A DNA stretch of 64,000 nt from Diadema setosum (GCA_033980235.1 CM067067.1:26868451-26932450), one strand, 5' to 3'; counted from the stretch's first letter, positions 1 to 11,278 are shown. The notes: generated by a model from the letters alone, not told the origin. Numbers and translations: made by a program.

Positions 1-945
1 TTTTCAGAAAATTGTCCTTCCCTGACTTTTGGATCCTTTTGTTGTAGCGGGTCACATATGCATGTACTGACTGGCAGTGATTATCTAGGGATTTGGGGGT
101 CATTGGGTCAAAGGTCAGGATCAAAGGTCAAGGTCAAAGATCAAGTGAAAGTGTTTCTTCATCTATCTTGGAAGTGGCTCAAGTTATCTTGAAACTTAGT
201 ACATATTTATGCATGTTCTGCCTGACAGTGATTCTCTTATGAATTTTAGGGTCATAGGGTCAAAGGTCAAGAGTCAAAGGCCATGAGAAAATGGTAACAA
301 TTAACTATTCAATACAGAAATTGCACTTTTTCTCCATAATTTGAAAATTACTCAATGCATAAACCAGGGCTCGACACTAACGGTGGCCCGGTGGCCCAGG
401 GCCACCAAAAATGAAAGTCGGGCCACCAAATTTTAAAAAGGGCTAATTTGGTGGCCCGCCTCGGGCCACCAAAATGTTTTGAAAAGTATGTCAATAAATT
501 CGTAACTTTTTGCGCTGGAAATTAGCAGTTAAATTTGTTCAAAGGATGGATGAAAAGGACTGAATGAATGCCTGATGAGAGTGAGTGTTGCAAGTTTGTT
601 GAAGTTTATTTATGAGTAGATATGTCCAACTTCTAATTCTTACTATCATAGATCTGAAATATTTGACTCATTTAAAAAAAAAAAGGACTTTTAATGTTTT
701 TTTTTTTTTTTCGGGACACCAAATTTTTCTCTCGGGCCACCAAAAATTTGAAATTTAGGATTTTGGTGGCCCCATCGGGCCACCAAACAAAAAAGTTAGT
801 GTCGAGCCATGCATAAACTTATAAAAGGGTCAAAGTCAAGTAAAAGTCCTCAAATCCCCAAATACATGCTCTCCCATTTGTCCAATTAAACCTACATTGT
901 AGGTCAAGGAAGGTGAACATTCAACACATTGTGACAAACATGTCA
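1..945 (+). repeat. 3' part of a HINE/Helitron-like element (family A), left end outside window
   Basis: Shares blocks with the complete family-A copies at 1579, 4038 and 12151: repeated ggtcaaaggtca, a tcttgaaacttagtacata block, ccaattaaaccta and gtgaacattcaacaca. It is interrupted by a hAT-like MITE (365-810). It breaks off at about 945 before the usual 3' hairpin, where another repeat begins. Confidence 0.75.
365..810. mobile_element. hAT-like MITE, GGCCACC family, copy 1
   Basis: It begins CAGGGCTCGACACTAAC and ends GTTAGTGTCGAGCCAT, so the ends are inverted repeats. The 8-bp direct repeat GCATAAAC flanks it (357-364 and 811-818), as expected for hAT insertion. The interior repeats GGGCCACCAAA. 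The related copy at 60812-61751 carries a nested element that is absent here, so this copy supplies the empty site at 672-675. Confidence 0.78.
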
Positions 946-1578
946 TTTTTGCCCATCGGAGGTGAGGGGAGACTAAGGGATTCCATCGTCCGTCCGTCGT
1001 CTGTCCGTAACGCTACAAAAACTTCAATAGCTCTTTACTCTGGGCTTCAATTGCAATCAAACTTCGAGGGAAGAGGGGTCATACAAAGTTTCACATTTTA
1101 CCATATATGAAGGTCACCTCAAGGTCAAAGCTCACAGGCAGGGGTCAAAGAACTTTAGGGCCCAATGTTAAGTTTTTATGGCACGTTTCTATTATGGGTC
1201 ATAACTTTTGATCCATAACTCCATTTGTGACCAAACTTGGATGGTAGATGTCCCTTGGGGAGTGGATGGTCACCACAAGGTCAATGGTCACAAGCATGGG
1301 TCAACAAACTTTTAGAGCCCAATGTTAAGTTTTTATGGCGCGTTTCTATTATGGGTCATAACTTTTGATCCATAACTCCATTTGTGACCAAACTTAGATG
1401 GTAGATGTCCCTTGGGGAGTGGATGGTCACCACAAGGTGAAAGGTCACAGGCAGGGGTCAACAAACTTTAAGGGCCCAATGTTAACTTTTTATGGCACGT
1501 TTCTTTTTTGCCATAAATTTTTACCCTTTTATATCTCTTTTTATCTGTTATATCTCTTTTTTTAATCTGTTACATCTC
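946..1578 (+). repeat. Tandem ~157-bp repeat with CCGTCCGTC head
   Basis: After a cggaggtgagggg / ccgtccgtcgtctgtccg head, three units with the block cacaggcaggggtcaa...cccaatgttaagtttttatggc start near 1133, 1289 and 1446 (period 156-157 bp). The head resembles the family-A 5' end, so this is probably a related non-autonomous element with an amplified core. No coding potential. Confidence 0.65.
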
Positions 1579-2943
1579 TTTTTATGCCTCCGCCACGAAG
1601 TGGTGCCGGAGGCATTATGTTTTCGGGTTGTCCGTCCGTCCGTCCGTCTGTCCGTCCGTCCGTCCTTCCGTCCGTCCGTCCTTCCGTCCGTCCGTCCTTC
1701 CGTCCGTCCGTCCTTCCGTCCGTCCGTAATGAATTTTGTGGACAGGGTAACTACCAAAACCTTTTGAGGTATCCTAATGAAACTTGGCATGTATGTGTAT
1801 TAGGGGGTGAAGTTGTGCCTATCAACTTTTGGGTGCACATGCTCAAGGTCAAAGGTCAAAAGGTCAAGGTCAAATACATAAAATTTCACTTTTTCCACCA
1901 TATCTATTGAATGCCTGAAGATATTTTCTTGAAACTTAGTGTATACATGTATTACCCAATTAAGATTCTCTGGTGAAAGTTTGCGTCATGAGGTCAAAGG
2001 TCAAAGGTCAAAAGGTCAGGGTCAAATACATGAAATTTCACTATTTTCGCCATATCTATTGAATGCCTGAAGATATTTTCTTGAAACTTAGTGTATACAT
2101 GTATTACCCAATTAAGAATCGCTGGTGATAGTTTGGATCATGAGGTCAAAGGTCAAAGGTCAAAAGGTCAAGTAAAAATATCAAAACTTCTTTTTTTTCT
2201 CCGTGCCTTGGAAAATTGTTCAAGGTATCTTCATGGAACATAGTATATAAATGTACTGACTGGAAGTGATTATCTAGAGAATGTAGGGTTCATGGGGTCA
2301 AAGGTCAGGGGTCAAAGGTCAAGTGCAACACTTCAAAATTTTACTATTTCCCTCATATTTATGCAATGCCAGCAGGGTTATTATTTTTTTACACTTGGTG
2401 TATGCATGTGTAACCTAACAGAAATTCTCTGGAAAGTTTTTTTTTTCTTCTTTTTTTGCCTCAAAGGTCAAAAGGTCAAAGATCAAGTGAAAGTGCTGAA
2501 CTAACTTTTTCCTCCATATCACGAAGTGGCTCAAGTTATCTTGAAACTTAGTACATATTATGCATGTTCTACCTGAAAGTGATTATCTTATGAATTTTAG
2601 GGTCAAGGGCCAGATGAAAATGGTAACAATTTACTATTCAATTCAGAAATTGCACTTTTTCTCCACACCTGTACCTTGAAAATTACTCAGTGCCTAATGG
2701 TATGAATGGGTCAAAGTCAGGTTAAAGTCCTTAAATCCCTAGATACATGCTCTCCTATTCATCCAATTAAACCTAGGTCAAGGAAGGTGAACATTCAACA
2801 CGTTTGTGACAAACTTGTCATTTCAATATTTTGCCAATTTTGTGAAAATGTAATCACACATTGTCCACATGTACTATCTAGACCTATTGGGAAAATCATG
2901 CATTATGGCGGAGGCATACCAGTCGCCATAGCGACATTTCTAG
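1579..2943 (+). mobile_element. HINE/Helitron-like element, family A, complete copy 1
   Basis: The 5' end is TTTTTATGCCTCCGCCA with a local hairpin (GCCTCCG..CGGAGGC, 1586-1613), followed by a CCGT microsatellite. The 3' end carries TGGCGGAGGCAT (2906-2917), the inverted copy of the 5' ATGCCTCCGCCA (1584-1595). Then come a GTCGC-CATA-GCGAC hairpin (2922-2935), four bases, and CTAG (2940-2943). Asymmetric inverted repeats, a terminal hairpin and CTRR, a microsatellite near the 5' end and T-rich flanks are the hallmarks of helentron-associated (HINE) elements. The body holds AGGTCA arrays at 1991-2018 and 2143-2170. Class is inferred from structure; no Rep/helicase gene is present. Confidence 0.8.
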
Positions 2944-3140
2944 TTTTATCTGTTATATCCCATTCGCTTACAATTTCTTGTACGCGAATGGGCGAGACAC
3001 ATTATAGCACTTGCCTTGTAATATTTTGCCAGTTATGTGAAACTGTCATCACACATTGTCCACATGTACTATACACCTATTAGGAGAATCATGCATTATG
3101 GCGGATCGAGGCATACCAGTCACCATAGCGACATTTCTAG
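2944..3140 (+). mobile_element. Extra family-A 3' end
   Basis: A second 3'-terminal segment directly follows copy 1. It repeats the cattatggcggatcgaggcat block and has a degraded hairpin (GTCACCATAGCGAC) and a terminal CTAG at 3137-3140. It also contains a small inverted pair, cccattcgc / gcgaatggg (2969-2992). Tandem 3' ends are common in Helitron-like families. Confidence 0.6.
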
Positions 3141-3183
3141 TTTCCATGATTGTTTGTTTGTTTTGGGTTTTTTTTTTTTTTTT

Positions 3184-4030
3184 GGTGCCTCTGCCATAAG
3201 TTTTGCAGGAGGCATTATGTCTTTGGGTTGTCCCTCCATCTGTAATCAATTTTATGGACAGTGTAACTTATACCGCATTCACATTGGTCAGTAGATTTAA
3301 GCCGTGACTGATGATATGAGCCGGTGTTCCGCATCGGTGTAGCATCAGTCGAGGCTAAATTGTCTTCACATTGCGCTCACTGTCTTGCACAAGTTGCACA
3401 CCAGTGTGTTCACATTGAAGCAAGTTAACACTGCCCGAAAGCATGTGTAAGGGCAGCATTAAAGCTGATCGTTCTTCCAATTATTTACATTGCGTGCATG
3501 TGCACAGCTGTTAATGTTATTTTCTTACCTTATCGACCTTAATGAAAATGTAATTTAACTTTAAATCTGATAAAATAAATACATATAATGATTAAAAGTA
3601 TGGATAATATTAATAAATATGTAAAAGAAATGAAAATATTTTGTAAATTAAAAACTCTGCTTTGTTTTTAAATTGGCAATTTTTGCGATTCAACCTCTCC
3701 GAACTTTTTTGTGCACCTCTTGTGGGCCTTCACACTGGTAGCCGTCTCATATCAGCACCGCACTGACTCCGCAGTCAAGCCTAGTCTGCAGGAGGATTAG
3801 TTTTAGACATTGTTGATGCGGTGCATTGTGCAAGTCTTCACATTGACATCGGTGTCGCTCCAGTCGCGTACAAGTCGAGCACTCACTGCGAAGTCGTATG
3901 GCCAATATGAATGTGGTATAAGGCACTGTTTGAGGTATCCGAATGAAACATGGCTTATAAATGCATGTGTGGATAAAGCTGTGTCTATAACTTGTGGGCA
4001 CACATGCTGAAAGTCAAAGCTCAAGTTCAA
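3184..4030 (+). mobile_element. Degraded family-A 5' fragment split by a MITE
   Basis: gcctctgcc...ggaggcattatgtctttgggttgtcc is a decayed family-A 5' end. The sequence continues after 3921 with ctgtttgaggtatccgaatgaaac, as in the intact copies. The interruption is the inverted-repeat element at 3271-3918. Confidence 0.6.
3271..3918. mobile_element. TIR element with TTA/TAA flanks (PIF/Harbinger-like)
   Basis: Ends TACCGCATTCACATTGG and CCAATATGAATGTGGTA are inverted repeats with a few mismatches. They are flanked by TTA (3268-3270) and TAA (3919-3921). The flanks rejoin into a family-A 5' segment, which supports insertion. It is non-autonomous; superfamily is inferred from the 3-bp TWA-type flanks only. 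Confidence 0.6.
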
Positions 4031-4805
4031 ATACTAATTTTTATGCCTCCGCGACGAAGTGGCCGGAGGCATTATGTTTTCGGGTCGTCCGTCCGTCCGT
4101 ACGTCCGTACGTCCGTACGTCCGTCCGTACGTCCCGTTTTGTTTTTGTCGATATCTCAAGAACCGTGTGGTGGTTTTACATCAAACTTGGTATGAGGGTA
4201 TATCCTTGGGGGATAATACTTTGTGTGAATTTTAGGGTCACAGGGTCAAAGGTCAAAGGTCACAGGTTATTTTGTGGAAAAAAAAATTGAAATTTCATGT
4301 TTTTCTCCATATCTCGCAAATGGTTCAAGGTATCTTCATGGAACTTAGTATATATGCTTGTACCGACGGGCAGTGATTATCTAGGGAAGTTGGGGGTCAT
4401 GGGTCAAAGGTCAAGGGGGTAAAAGGTCAAGGTCAACTCCTCAAAATAGCACTACTTTCTTTAAAATGCAATATGCCTGAAGGGTTGTTTTTTTTTTTAA
4501 ACTTGATGTATGGCATGTATTACCCAATAGGCGGGGGCGGAGTGACGTCACTTCCGCATAGCAACGAACTCGCTGCCCTTAGTGCGATGAAAACAATAGC
4601 CGTCAAACGAGCGTGCAACAGAGCATGCAATGCCGTCATACAATACGCGAATTGCAATATATGGGACCGTTCATTAGCACACATAAACGGAGTTTACGTG
4701 GATCTACACTGGAGCTGTCAGTTCACGCTGTGTTACTACTGTCGCGTTTAATGCTGTTCATTTCACTTTTATTTACCGCTGAATCTAGTTCGAATTCACA
4801 TTTCG

Positions 4806-5035
4806 AATGTTGACTCCTTTAAAGTTGCCCTCAAAACTCATTTGTTCATGACCATTTTCCAGTAGAATTGTATATTATGATGTATATTTTTTCATTATCA
4901 TTATTGTGTCATTCATTTTCATGTGCATGTTTGTGTAAGGATTTTTGTATTTCATAACTTACTTCTTCTACTGCGCCTTGAGCACGTTAACTATGTGGAA
5001 CTGGCGCATTATAAATACCCTGTATTATTATTCAT
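4806..5035 (+). mobile_element. CR1/L2-type LINE 3' end remnant
   Basis: 4806-4865 reads NVDSFKVALKTHLFMTIFQ then stop. The SFKxALKTHLF motif is the usual extreme C-terminus of CR1/L2-like reverse transcriptases. It is followed by a tail with ctgcgccttgagcacg, gcgcattataaatac and a (tatta)n end, the tail commonly seen in this LINE group and in SINEs that borrow it. Confidence 0.6.
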
Positions 5036-5448
5036 TGTTTCAGTTAAAAGATGCTTTCATAGATTATAAGATGTCTTTCGATTACTGTGATAAACTTTCA
5101 CGGCCATGAAGCAAAGGAGAGATACGAGACTAAACTGTCCTCCATCGGCCTTGCAGTTTGTCCTTACCGTGTACCTAACTATACACAGCCCAGTCGCCGC
5201 TGTACATACGTATTCGCGTAGCGTATTAACAGCGTCTGGTCGGGCTACCGTGTACCCGCAGACTCGTGGATCAATGACCCTACGTCGTGGCCAGACATTC
5301 AGTTCGCCGATGTGTACATGTACCTAACGAGTACACCTGGTTAGTAGTCGGTTATCATTTACTTCCAGTAATTTGAATTCAGAGCATATCGTCCTTGATT
5401 TCACTGGACTCCAGTGGGATCCGTCTTCATTCTCCCGGCTGATAGCAG

Positions 5449-5568
5449 CTAACCACCGGTTCCTTCTTTCTGGACTGCGATCACGTTTTGGAAGTCAAAG
5501 AAAGATCGTTTTTTGTCCAACATTAGACTATGATTATGGCAGCCAAACACAACACAACTTCGAGGCAT
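5449..5568 (-). pseudogene. THAP-domain-like N-terminal fragment (transposon-borne)
   Basis: A 39-residue frame begins MPRSCVVFGCHNHSLMLDKK and continues RSFFDFQ before losing the pattern. Met-Pro-x-x-Cys-x4-Cys at the start and a Phe-rich strand about 25 residues later are typical of the C2CH zinc-binding THAP domain, found in P-type and Kolobok transposases and in host THAP proteins. The downstream Cys-x2-His is not visible: either an intron follows or the frame is broken. It lies inside the element at 4530-5836, so a transposase origin is likely. Confidence 0.45.
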
Positions 5569-6376
5569 TGTGAGGATGTGAAACAAACGATGAAATGATG
5601 TACGAATCTGCAGTAAAAATGTCAGAAAGCTGTGCAAAAATAACCGATAATAGCACACTAGCGTACAGCGTTCATTCAGTGCAGTGCATTATGCATGTAC
5701 CGTGCGTGTATTATGCATGCGATCCCGATGCATTGCTGAGCGCTGCACTAAGGTACGGTCGCTACGCATTTGTTTTCATCGGCCGGGTCGGTTACTAGGG
5801 CTCCATGTTGAAAATGCCCGGATGTCCGCCCCCGCCTATATATATTTTTGGGGAATTGCCAAAAGGTCAAAGGTCAAAAGGTAAAAGGTCAAGTGAAAGT
5901 GCTAAATTGCACTTTTTCCTCCATATCTCGAAAGTAACTCAAGGTATCATCATGAAACTTACATATTTATGCATGTTCTACCTTACAGTGATTCTCTATG
6001 GAACTGTGAGGTCAAAGGTCAAATGAAAGGTTTAGATAATGCTATTTTCCCATTTGATACTGAAATTATACTTTTTCTCAATACCTTGAAAATTACTCAA
6101 TGCATAAACTTATAAAAGGGTCAAAAGTCAAGTAAAAATCATCAGTTCCCCAAATACCTGCTCTCTGACATTTTAATCATTCATCCAATTGAACCTAGTT
6201 CTAGGAAAGTGAACATTCAGCACATTTGTGTCAAACCTGTCATTTCAATATTTTGCCAATTGTGTGAAACTGTCATCACACATTGTCAAGACATTGTCAA
6301 GACATTGTACTATACTATATTAGGAGAACCATGCATTATGGCGGAGGCATATCAGTCGCCGTAGCGATATATCTAG

Positions 6377-6865
6377 TTTAAAAGTATTTGTAGTATTTCC
6401 CCATATCTCTGCTATGCCTGAAGGTATTTTCATGAAATTTTGTAGGTGTATGTATTACCAGGTAAAGATTCTCTAGAGAAAGTTTTATACCATGGCATCA
6501 AAGGTCAAGTGAAACTGCTAAAATTACACTATTTAATGGTGAAATTACGCTGTTTTCTCCATACCGAGATGTACCTTAGAAATGACTTTCATACATACAC
6601 ATTGATTCTGTAGGGGGAAAAAAATTAGGCCATGAGATCAAAGATCAAGAGGAAATGCTAACATTTCACTATTTTCATCCACATTTGAAAATAGCTCAAA
6701 GTGTTGTCATGAAAATTTGTGTATACAGATAGTGATTATGTGTATGCCAGTCATGTAAAACCATTGCTTCACATTGGCAAGATTTTCTGTAGACCTGTTT
6801 GGAGAATAGTGCAAAATAGTGGAGGCATACCAGTGGCCATATTGACATTTTTATTTTGTTATTTC
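6377..6865 (+). repeat. Old family-A-like fragment
   Basis: It shares tttccccatatctctgctatgcctgaaggtattttcatgaaa and a decayed 3' terminus (gtggaggcataccagtggccatattgacattttta) with the intact copies. No clear CTAG end remains. Confidence 0.55.
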
Positions 6866-7285
6866 TGCAAGAATACTCGTCTGACTTTCCTGTCACGTTT
6901 CCTGTTTTGCTGGTTATCCATATCACTTCTTGCAATGTAGGCATGTAACCTCATTATAGCAGAATGTATGAGTGTGTGGACACGAGAGTCTGTATATAAT
7001 GAGGTAAATTAGCTGGACCCAATGATCTTGTCGTTCCAGGGTACCCCTGTATGTCTAGGCCATGTCCTAGCATTGTCATTTTAGAACACCTATCAATTTC
7101 TTTATGGCACTTGTTTCAATGTCAGTCTGTATTCATCTTGTTCTTGAAATGCAGAGTATGGCAGAATAGGTTTAAGTGACATTCAAGTTTGTAGAGTGGT
7201 TCCTCACATGTGATGGGGTAATTGTTGATAGCCCCAATTCTGCCCTTGTTAATGATCATCTTTCCTGCTATTCATCCCTATCTAG
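6866..7285 (+). other. CDK2 intron end, unique sequence
   Basis: Non-coding sequence between the repeat nest and the last CDK2 exon. A pyrimidine-rich acceptor tract is visible at 7262-7285. I see no exon: a search for the preceding kinase segment (the DYKPSFPKW-type motif) was negative. Confidence 0.5.
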
Positions 7286-7393
7286 ATGATGCTTTGTTAT
7301 GAGCCTGACAAGAGAGTATCTGCCAGGAGTGCCCTGGCTCATCCGTACTTCAAGGATGCAAAGCTTGTGCCACCTCCTCACCTTCCAACATGA
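7286..7393 (+). CDS. CDK2: Cyclin-dependent kinase 2-like, last coding exon
   Basis: Serine/threonine kinase acting with cyclins E and A in S-phase entry and centrosome duplication. Only the terminal 35 residues are here. The acceptor is catccctatctag/ATGATG and the frame runs to TGA at 7391-7393. It reads MMLCYEPDKRVSARSALAHP then YFKDAKLVPPPHLPT. Human CDK2 ends [20 protein letters not shown] then FQDVTKPVPHLRL, and its last exon begins at nearly the same place. CDK1 and CDK3 tails fit less well. This is the end of kinase subdomain XI. Upstream exons are outside the window: 1-7285 shows repeats and intron only. The gene is convergent with CEP152. Confidence 0.88.
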   Translation: MMLCYEPDKRVSARSALAHPYFKDAKLVPPPHLPT

Positions 7394-8700
7394 CAGTCAC
7401 ACAGGTTCACCAGAGTCCTATATCATTACCCAGGAAAAGAGCCTTATTTATTTATAGCATAGCATACCAATGAGTTATGTTGACTTTCAAGTGTTATGTG
7501 CACCAATGATACAGAATGTGGCAGTAAAAAATGTCATTATTAAACCTGTCCTTCAAATGCAAGTTCTGTTTCAATGACTCATCTTCACAGTGAATCTTGA
7601 CTGATCATTATTACTGCTCTTAATTTCCACACTCGAGGTGTGTAACAGTAGTCTGAGCAATTTTTGTTTATTGTTTTAGCTTTGACATATCTACCACACA
7701 CATTCAGATTATGAGAATGGAATGTTGTAGGTATGAGTGAAATTCACAATTTCAGCTTGCTCTCCCTTTTGTGGCCTTAAGAAATGCATTACACATTTGT
7801 GATGAAAGATGCATACCACGTTTAGACAGTGATGTGTACTTTACACAATGGAAATATCCATATCCTTGAAAAGGGGTCTTGATTTTAATCCAAATACCGC
7901 TGTAACAGTGACCCTTGAATTTACTTCTCATACTTCACATAAAGTCAATTCCTGTGAGCCCTTCTGCCAATTTATAGCTCCCTTTGTTGGCCTGTGGTGT
8001 GCACACACATATGTATACTAATACAGACCTTGTAATTGTCAGTGCAGCATGTTCTCTACTCATTGTTTGTATGGCTGTTCCTTTATGCATCACATATTTG
8101 CACTTTTGTCAGTAATAACTTTGGCCATATTCAATGTTTTATCAAGTATAGGATAGAGTTTCTTTATTTGGATTCATGTGTTGTATTATGCACTCCTTAC
8201 ATTTGGGTCTATTCATATCGTTGTCAAATATACTATACTGAAAAGTAATTCTTGCATGGCATCAAATTATGGTCTATACATAACTGCCCTGAAAAGCTTG
8301 CAGGACCTTCATCAGTTGACTAATGTTGAATTATGGACTTTGGGCTATTTTGATCACAGGATTTCTAATATGCCCCTGTGGAGAACCCTAAAAGGCAGAA
8401 CAAAATCAATAAATGACAACCCACTGACTTGGCCATACTGTATAGTCTTCCTGTAACACTGCTATGAGTGACTTTGTGATTTTAACTCAACTACACGTAG
8501 CTCATTGCAGAGGGGAGAAAAGTGAATGAATGAAAGTCATTTATGTCACTTTTGCATAGAAAAGTGGGTGATACATAAATTGCACATCCAAAGTGTCCAT
8601 TTTGACCAGATTTAATTAAGTGGAAATAAGGAGGTATTGTGAGAGATATCATATTTTGGCATTTGACAAGTGACCTTTGTACATACCTGTGCAGCCCATT
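7394..8700 (+). other. CDK2 3'-UTR and intergenic sequence
   Basis: No coding region. The CDK2 3'-UTR starts here; an AATAAA lies at about 8408, but no polyadenylation site can be chosen with confidence. Short open frames here have no recognisable family or splice support. Confidence 0.4.
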
Positions 8701-8901
8701 GGCCCGAATTCATGAAGGTGGTTTAAATTTAAACCATGGTTTATGCAAATTTCTTCTGTGTAATTACAATTGACAGATTGCGTACGGCAACAGATGTCCA
8801 GTAACAAACACGTGTTGATATTTGCATGTCAAAGGTACGCCTATTTCACACTTATTGTAGTCTATGGTCTACATTTAAACCACCTTCGTGACTTTGGGCC
8901 A
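8701..8901. mobile_element. 200-bp MITE
   Basis: Ends GGCCCGAATTCATGAAGGTGG and CCACCTTCGTGACTTTGGGCC are inverted repeats, with an adjacent TTTAAAT/ATTTAAA match. The flanks share ATT. No coding sequence. Confidence 0.6.
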
Positions 8902-10630
8902 TTGAGTGTCAGTGGTCCTTCAGCACACATAGCTTCCAACACTGTAATCCACATTGAAACAATGGAGGAAGCCTTTTTAGAACTCTCTGATTTCATACCT
9001 AGAGTCTGTTATGAAATCTCCAGCTCAACTTTGATTCTTCTGAAATCATTCATCTTACAGAGTTATTGATATTTCGCCTAAGAAGGCATTTACTCACAAT
9101 ACCTGAATTTTTTTCAAGTTTCTTGTGTAACAACCCCCCCCCAAAAAAAAAGCTCAACAAAAAACAAACAAATCAAAACCAAACCAAACCAAACAAACAA
9201 AGCCCTCCAAGTACATATCTCTTTATTTCTTTATTTCCAGCATTTGTGCAGACTTGTATGATGACACCAGAATTAAATTTTGTTCATCACCCATAACTTG
9301 CAATTGCAAGTGCAACAGCAAGTGCATAAGACTAATTGCATTTTGTGTTTTTGCAGTCACACAGTGAAAACTGTCACGGTCTGCATTGCCTTCTTTGTTT
9401 ATTTTTTGATAGATGCCTAGTTCAGAAAAAGATCAATTTACTTTGCAAAGTTTCATACAGAATTTCATATTCGTGTGTTTTATCATATATGTGTTTTCAT
9501 ATTTCTGTTTGTCAAAATTTGCTGTTTGAACTACATACAATGTATATGGTGGAAAAAACAAAGAAGTTCATGATGAAATATTTTTCCCCAGGTGCCAGGC
9601 CCATTATGTTGTATAATATGTGATGTACAAGATGACAACGCTAGATTTTACATGTAATCTTGGCAGAGTTGGTTTTTTAACCTCACAGGAGCTGAAAACC
9701 TACCCAGACTGATACTTGGCCTCTGGTAAATATTGCTTTTGCTCCGAATATGAACAACAGGTGGTCTAGTCCAAGTAGCTACTCTACCGTATGTAGATGC
9801 ATTGTCTCATGAGGTGTGTGGCTTTTGCTGTTGACTGTGATATAATTCTCTGTGATAAGGAGTAAAAAGGACATCAAGAAATATCAATTTTTACTTCACA
9901 TGAATTGACCCCCTGTCAGTGAGATATTTTAAGATAAAATTTAAAACTTGATGATTGTGTCATGTGCACAAACCTTTGATATACATGTATCACAAAGAAA
10001 GAAGCTTCTTCAATGTTGACAGATACAATATAGACATGGTTCACTGTGCATAGTCCATGATTATGACTTTAATACATTCGGAAGTTTTAACTAAAGACTA
10101 GTTCATAGCCAGATGTAACAGTCGTAGGAAGGCTTGCTGTGTGTAAATGAGGGCTAGGAAATTACCAACTCTTATCACCATACGTACTGAATATGCCAAT
10201 CAGTGAAGGTCTTTAGACTGACACTGTTAGTGTGTAACTTGTTTAAATATCCATTTTAGTATAAATGCATGTTTACACATGTACATGTTAAAGTGTCCAC
10301 TGATAGAATATTGATGTACATGATCATATACCAAGCAAGTCTTTCTTGGTCAAATTGCCATATGTTTGGATGATTTTGACAGATTTTGTTTTTTCTTCGT
10401 ATAACTCTTACACATCCAAATTTCACTTTTCAATATGTGTGATGTACTTTCTTTAAAAGTACAATGTGTATGATTATTTCTTTATACTTGACAATGTTGT
10501 GCAGAGCAGTGTGTCTGAAAGATAGCAAATTTCAGACTGATAATTTGTTTGAAAATAAAATGTTGGTGTAGATATGAATTACAAGGAGTTACTTTGCATT
10601 TGTATTGTAGATGTCTGAGGAGGGAAGGTA
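8902..10630. other. Intergenic sequence, nothing recognised
   Basis: AT-rich, with an A-rich simple stretch (9137-9200). Open frames are short and lack splice-site or family support. Confidence 0.4.
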
Positions 10631-10820
10631 TACAGTGTACTCCTATTGTAATGAACACAGTTATAAAGAAATTCCGGTTATTAGTAAAAAATCATGCTCC
10701 AACATTGTTCGCTGTATATTTTTAATTGTTTATTTGTTCGGTAATAACAAAATTTCGATACTGTATTATGAAAGAAAATTGCCGGTCCCAAGGACTTTGT
10801 TATAACGGGAGTTGACTGTA
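10631..10820. mobile_element. Mariner/pogo-like MITE, copy 1
   Basis: Inverted ends TACAGTGTACTCCTATTGTAAT / GTTATAACGGGAGTTGACTGTA with TA termini. The middle shares atgaacacagttataa and ggactttgttataa with the copies at 16412 and 52045. Confidence 0.65.
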
Positions 10821-11278
10821 TTAATAGCATGTCTTCTGATTAGTGGAATGATTCCATATTACATTCATTGTTTACAGTGTATGGCATATATTTTACAAAT
10901 ATGAAATTTCATGCAGTGAGACTCCTGAGAGAATTTAGCAAATGGTTGTACATGTATTTGCAACAAGAAATACTGTGAGGGAAATGCAGTGATGAAATGA
11001 GAAAAAAGTCATCCCTTTTTGGGAAAAAAGCTAGTGATTTCCCACCGTTGAGCTGATATACAGCACATTTGTATTACGGTTGGCAATATTTTTGCAAGTT
11101 ATTAATTCACAATTGTCATTTGCCAAAAATAAAAATAAGAGTAAAGTAAAATGTAACCACATAACAGTAGTTTATGGCGCTCGAATCCTGTACTATGGAT
11201 AGGGAACCTAACCAATGACTCTTACATGGAGAACTAATGTTAGAAATACACAGACTCCAAATCCCAAGTATCTCTTAA

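Larger units (their letters stand above)
4530..5836. mobile_element. TA-target DNA transposon derivative with GC-rich TIRs
   Basis: Perfect 12-bp ends GGCGGGGGCGGA / TCCGCCCCCGCC are flanked by TA on both sides (4528-4529, 5837-5838). The reverse-oriented family-A copy at 28512-29485 shows the uninterrupted target (acccaatatatatt), confirming insertion with TA duplication. A palindromic CRE-like TGACGTCA lies at 4543-4550. Inside are a LINE 3' tail and a short THAP-like reading frame. No complete transposase. Confidence 0.75.
4038..6376 (+). mobile_element. HINE/Helitron-like family A, copy 2, interrupted
   Basis: The 5' end TTTTTATGCCTCCGCGACGAAG, a CCGT/CCGTACGT microsatellite, the GGTCAAAGGTCA body, and a 3' end with GCGGAGGCAT, a decayed hairpin and CTAG (6373-6376). 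It is split by the TA-target element at 4530-5836. Confidence 0.75.

Noticed and set aside
1133..1500. CRISPR-like array from the regular ~157-bp repeats
   Set aside because: Eukaryotic sequence; units are long tandem copies without short repeat/unique spacer structure.
1492..1910. Overlapping open frames with RPSVRPSVRPS repeats on both strands
   Set aside because: Translations of the CCGTCCGTC microsatellite at the 5' end of family-A elements; low complexity, no start context or family.
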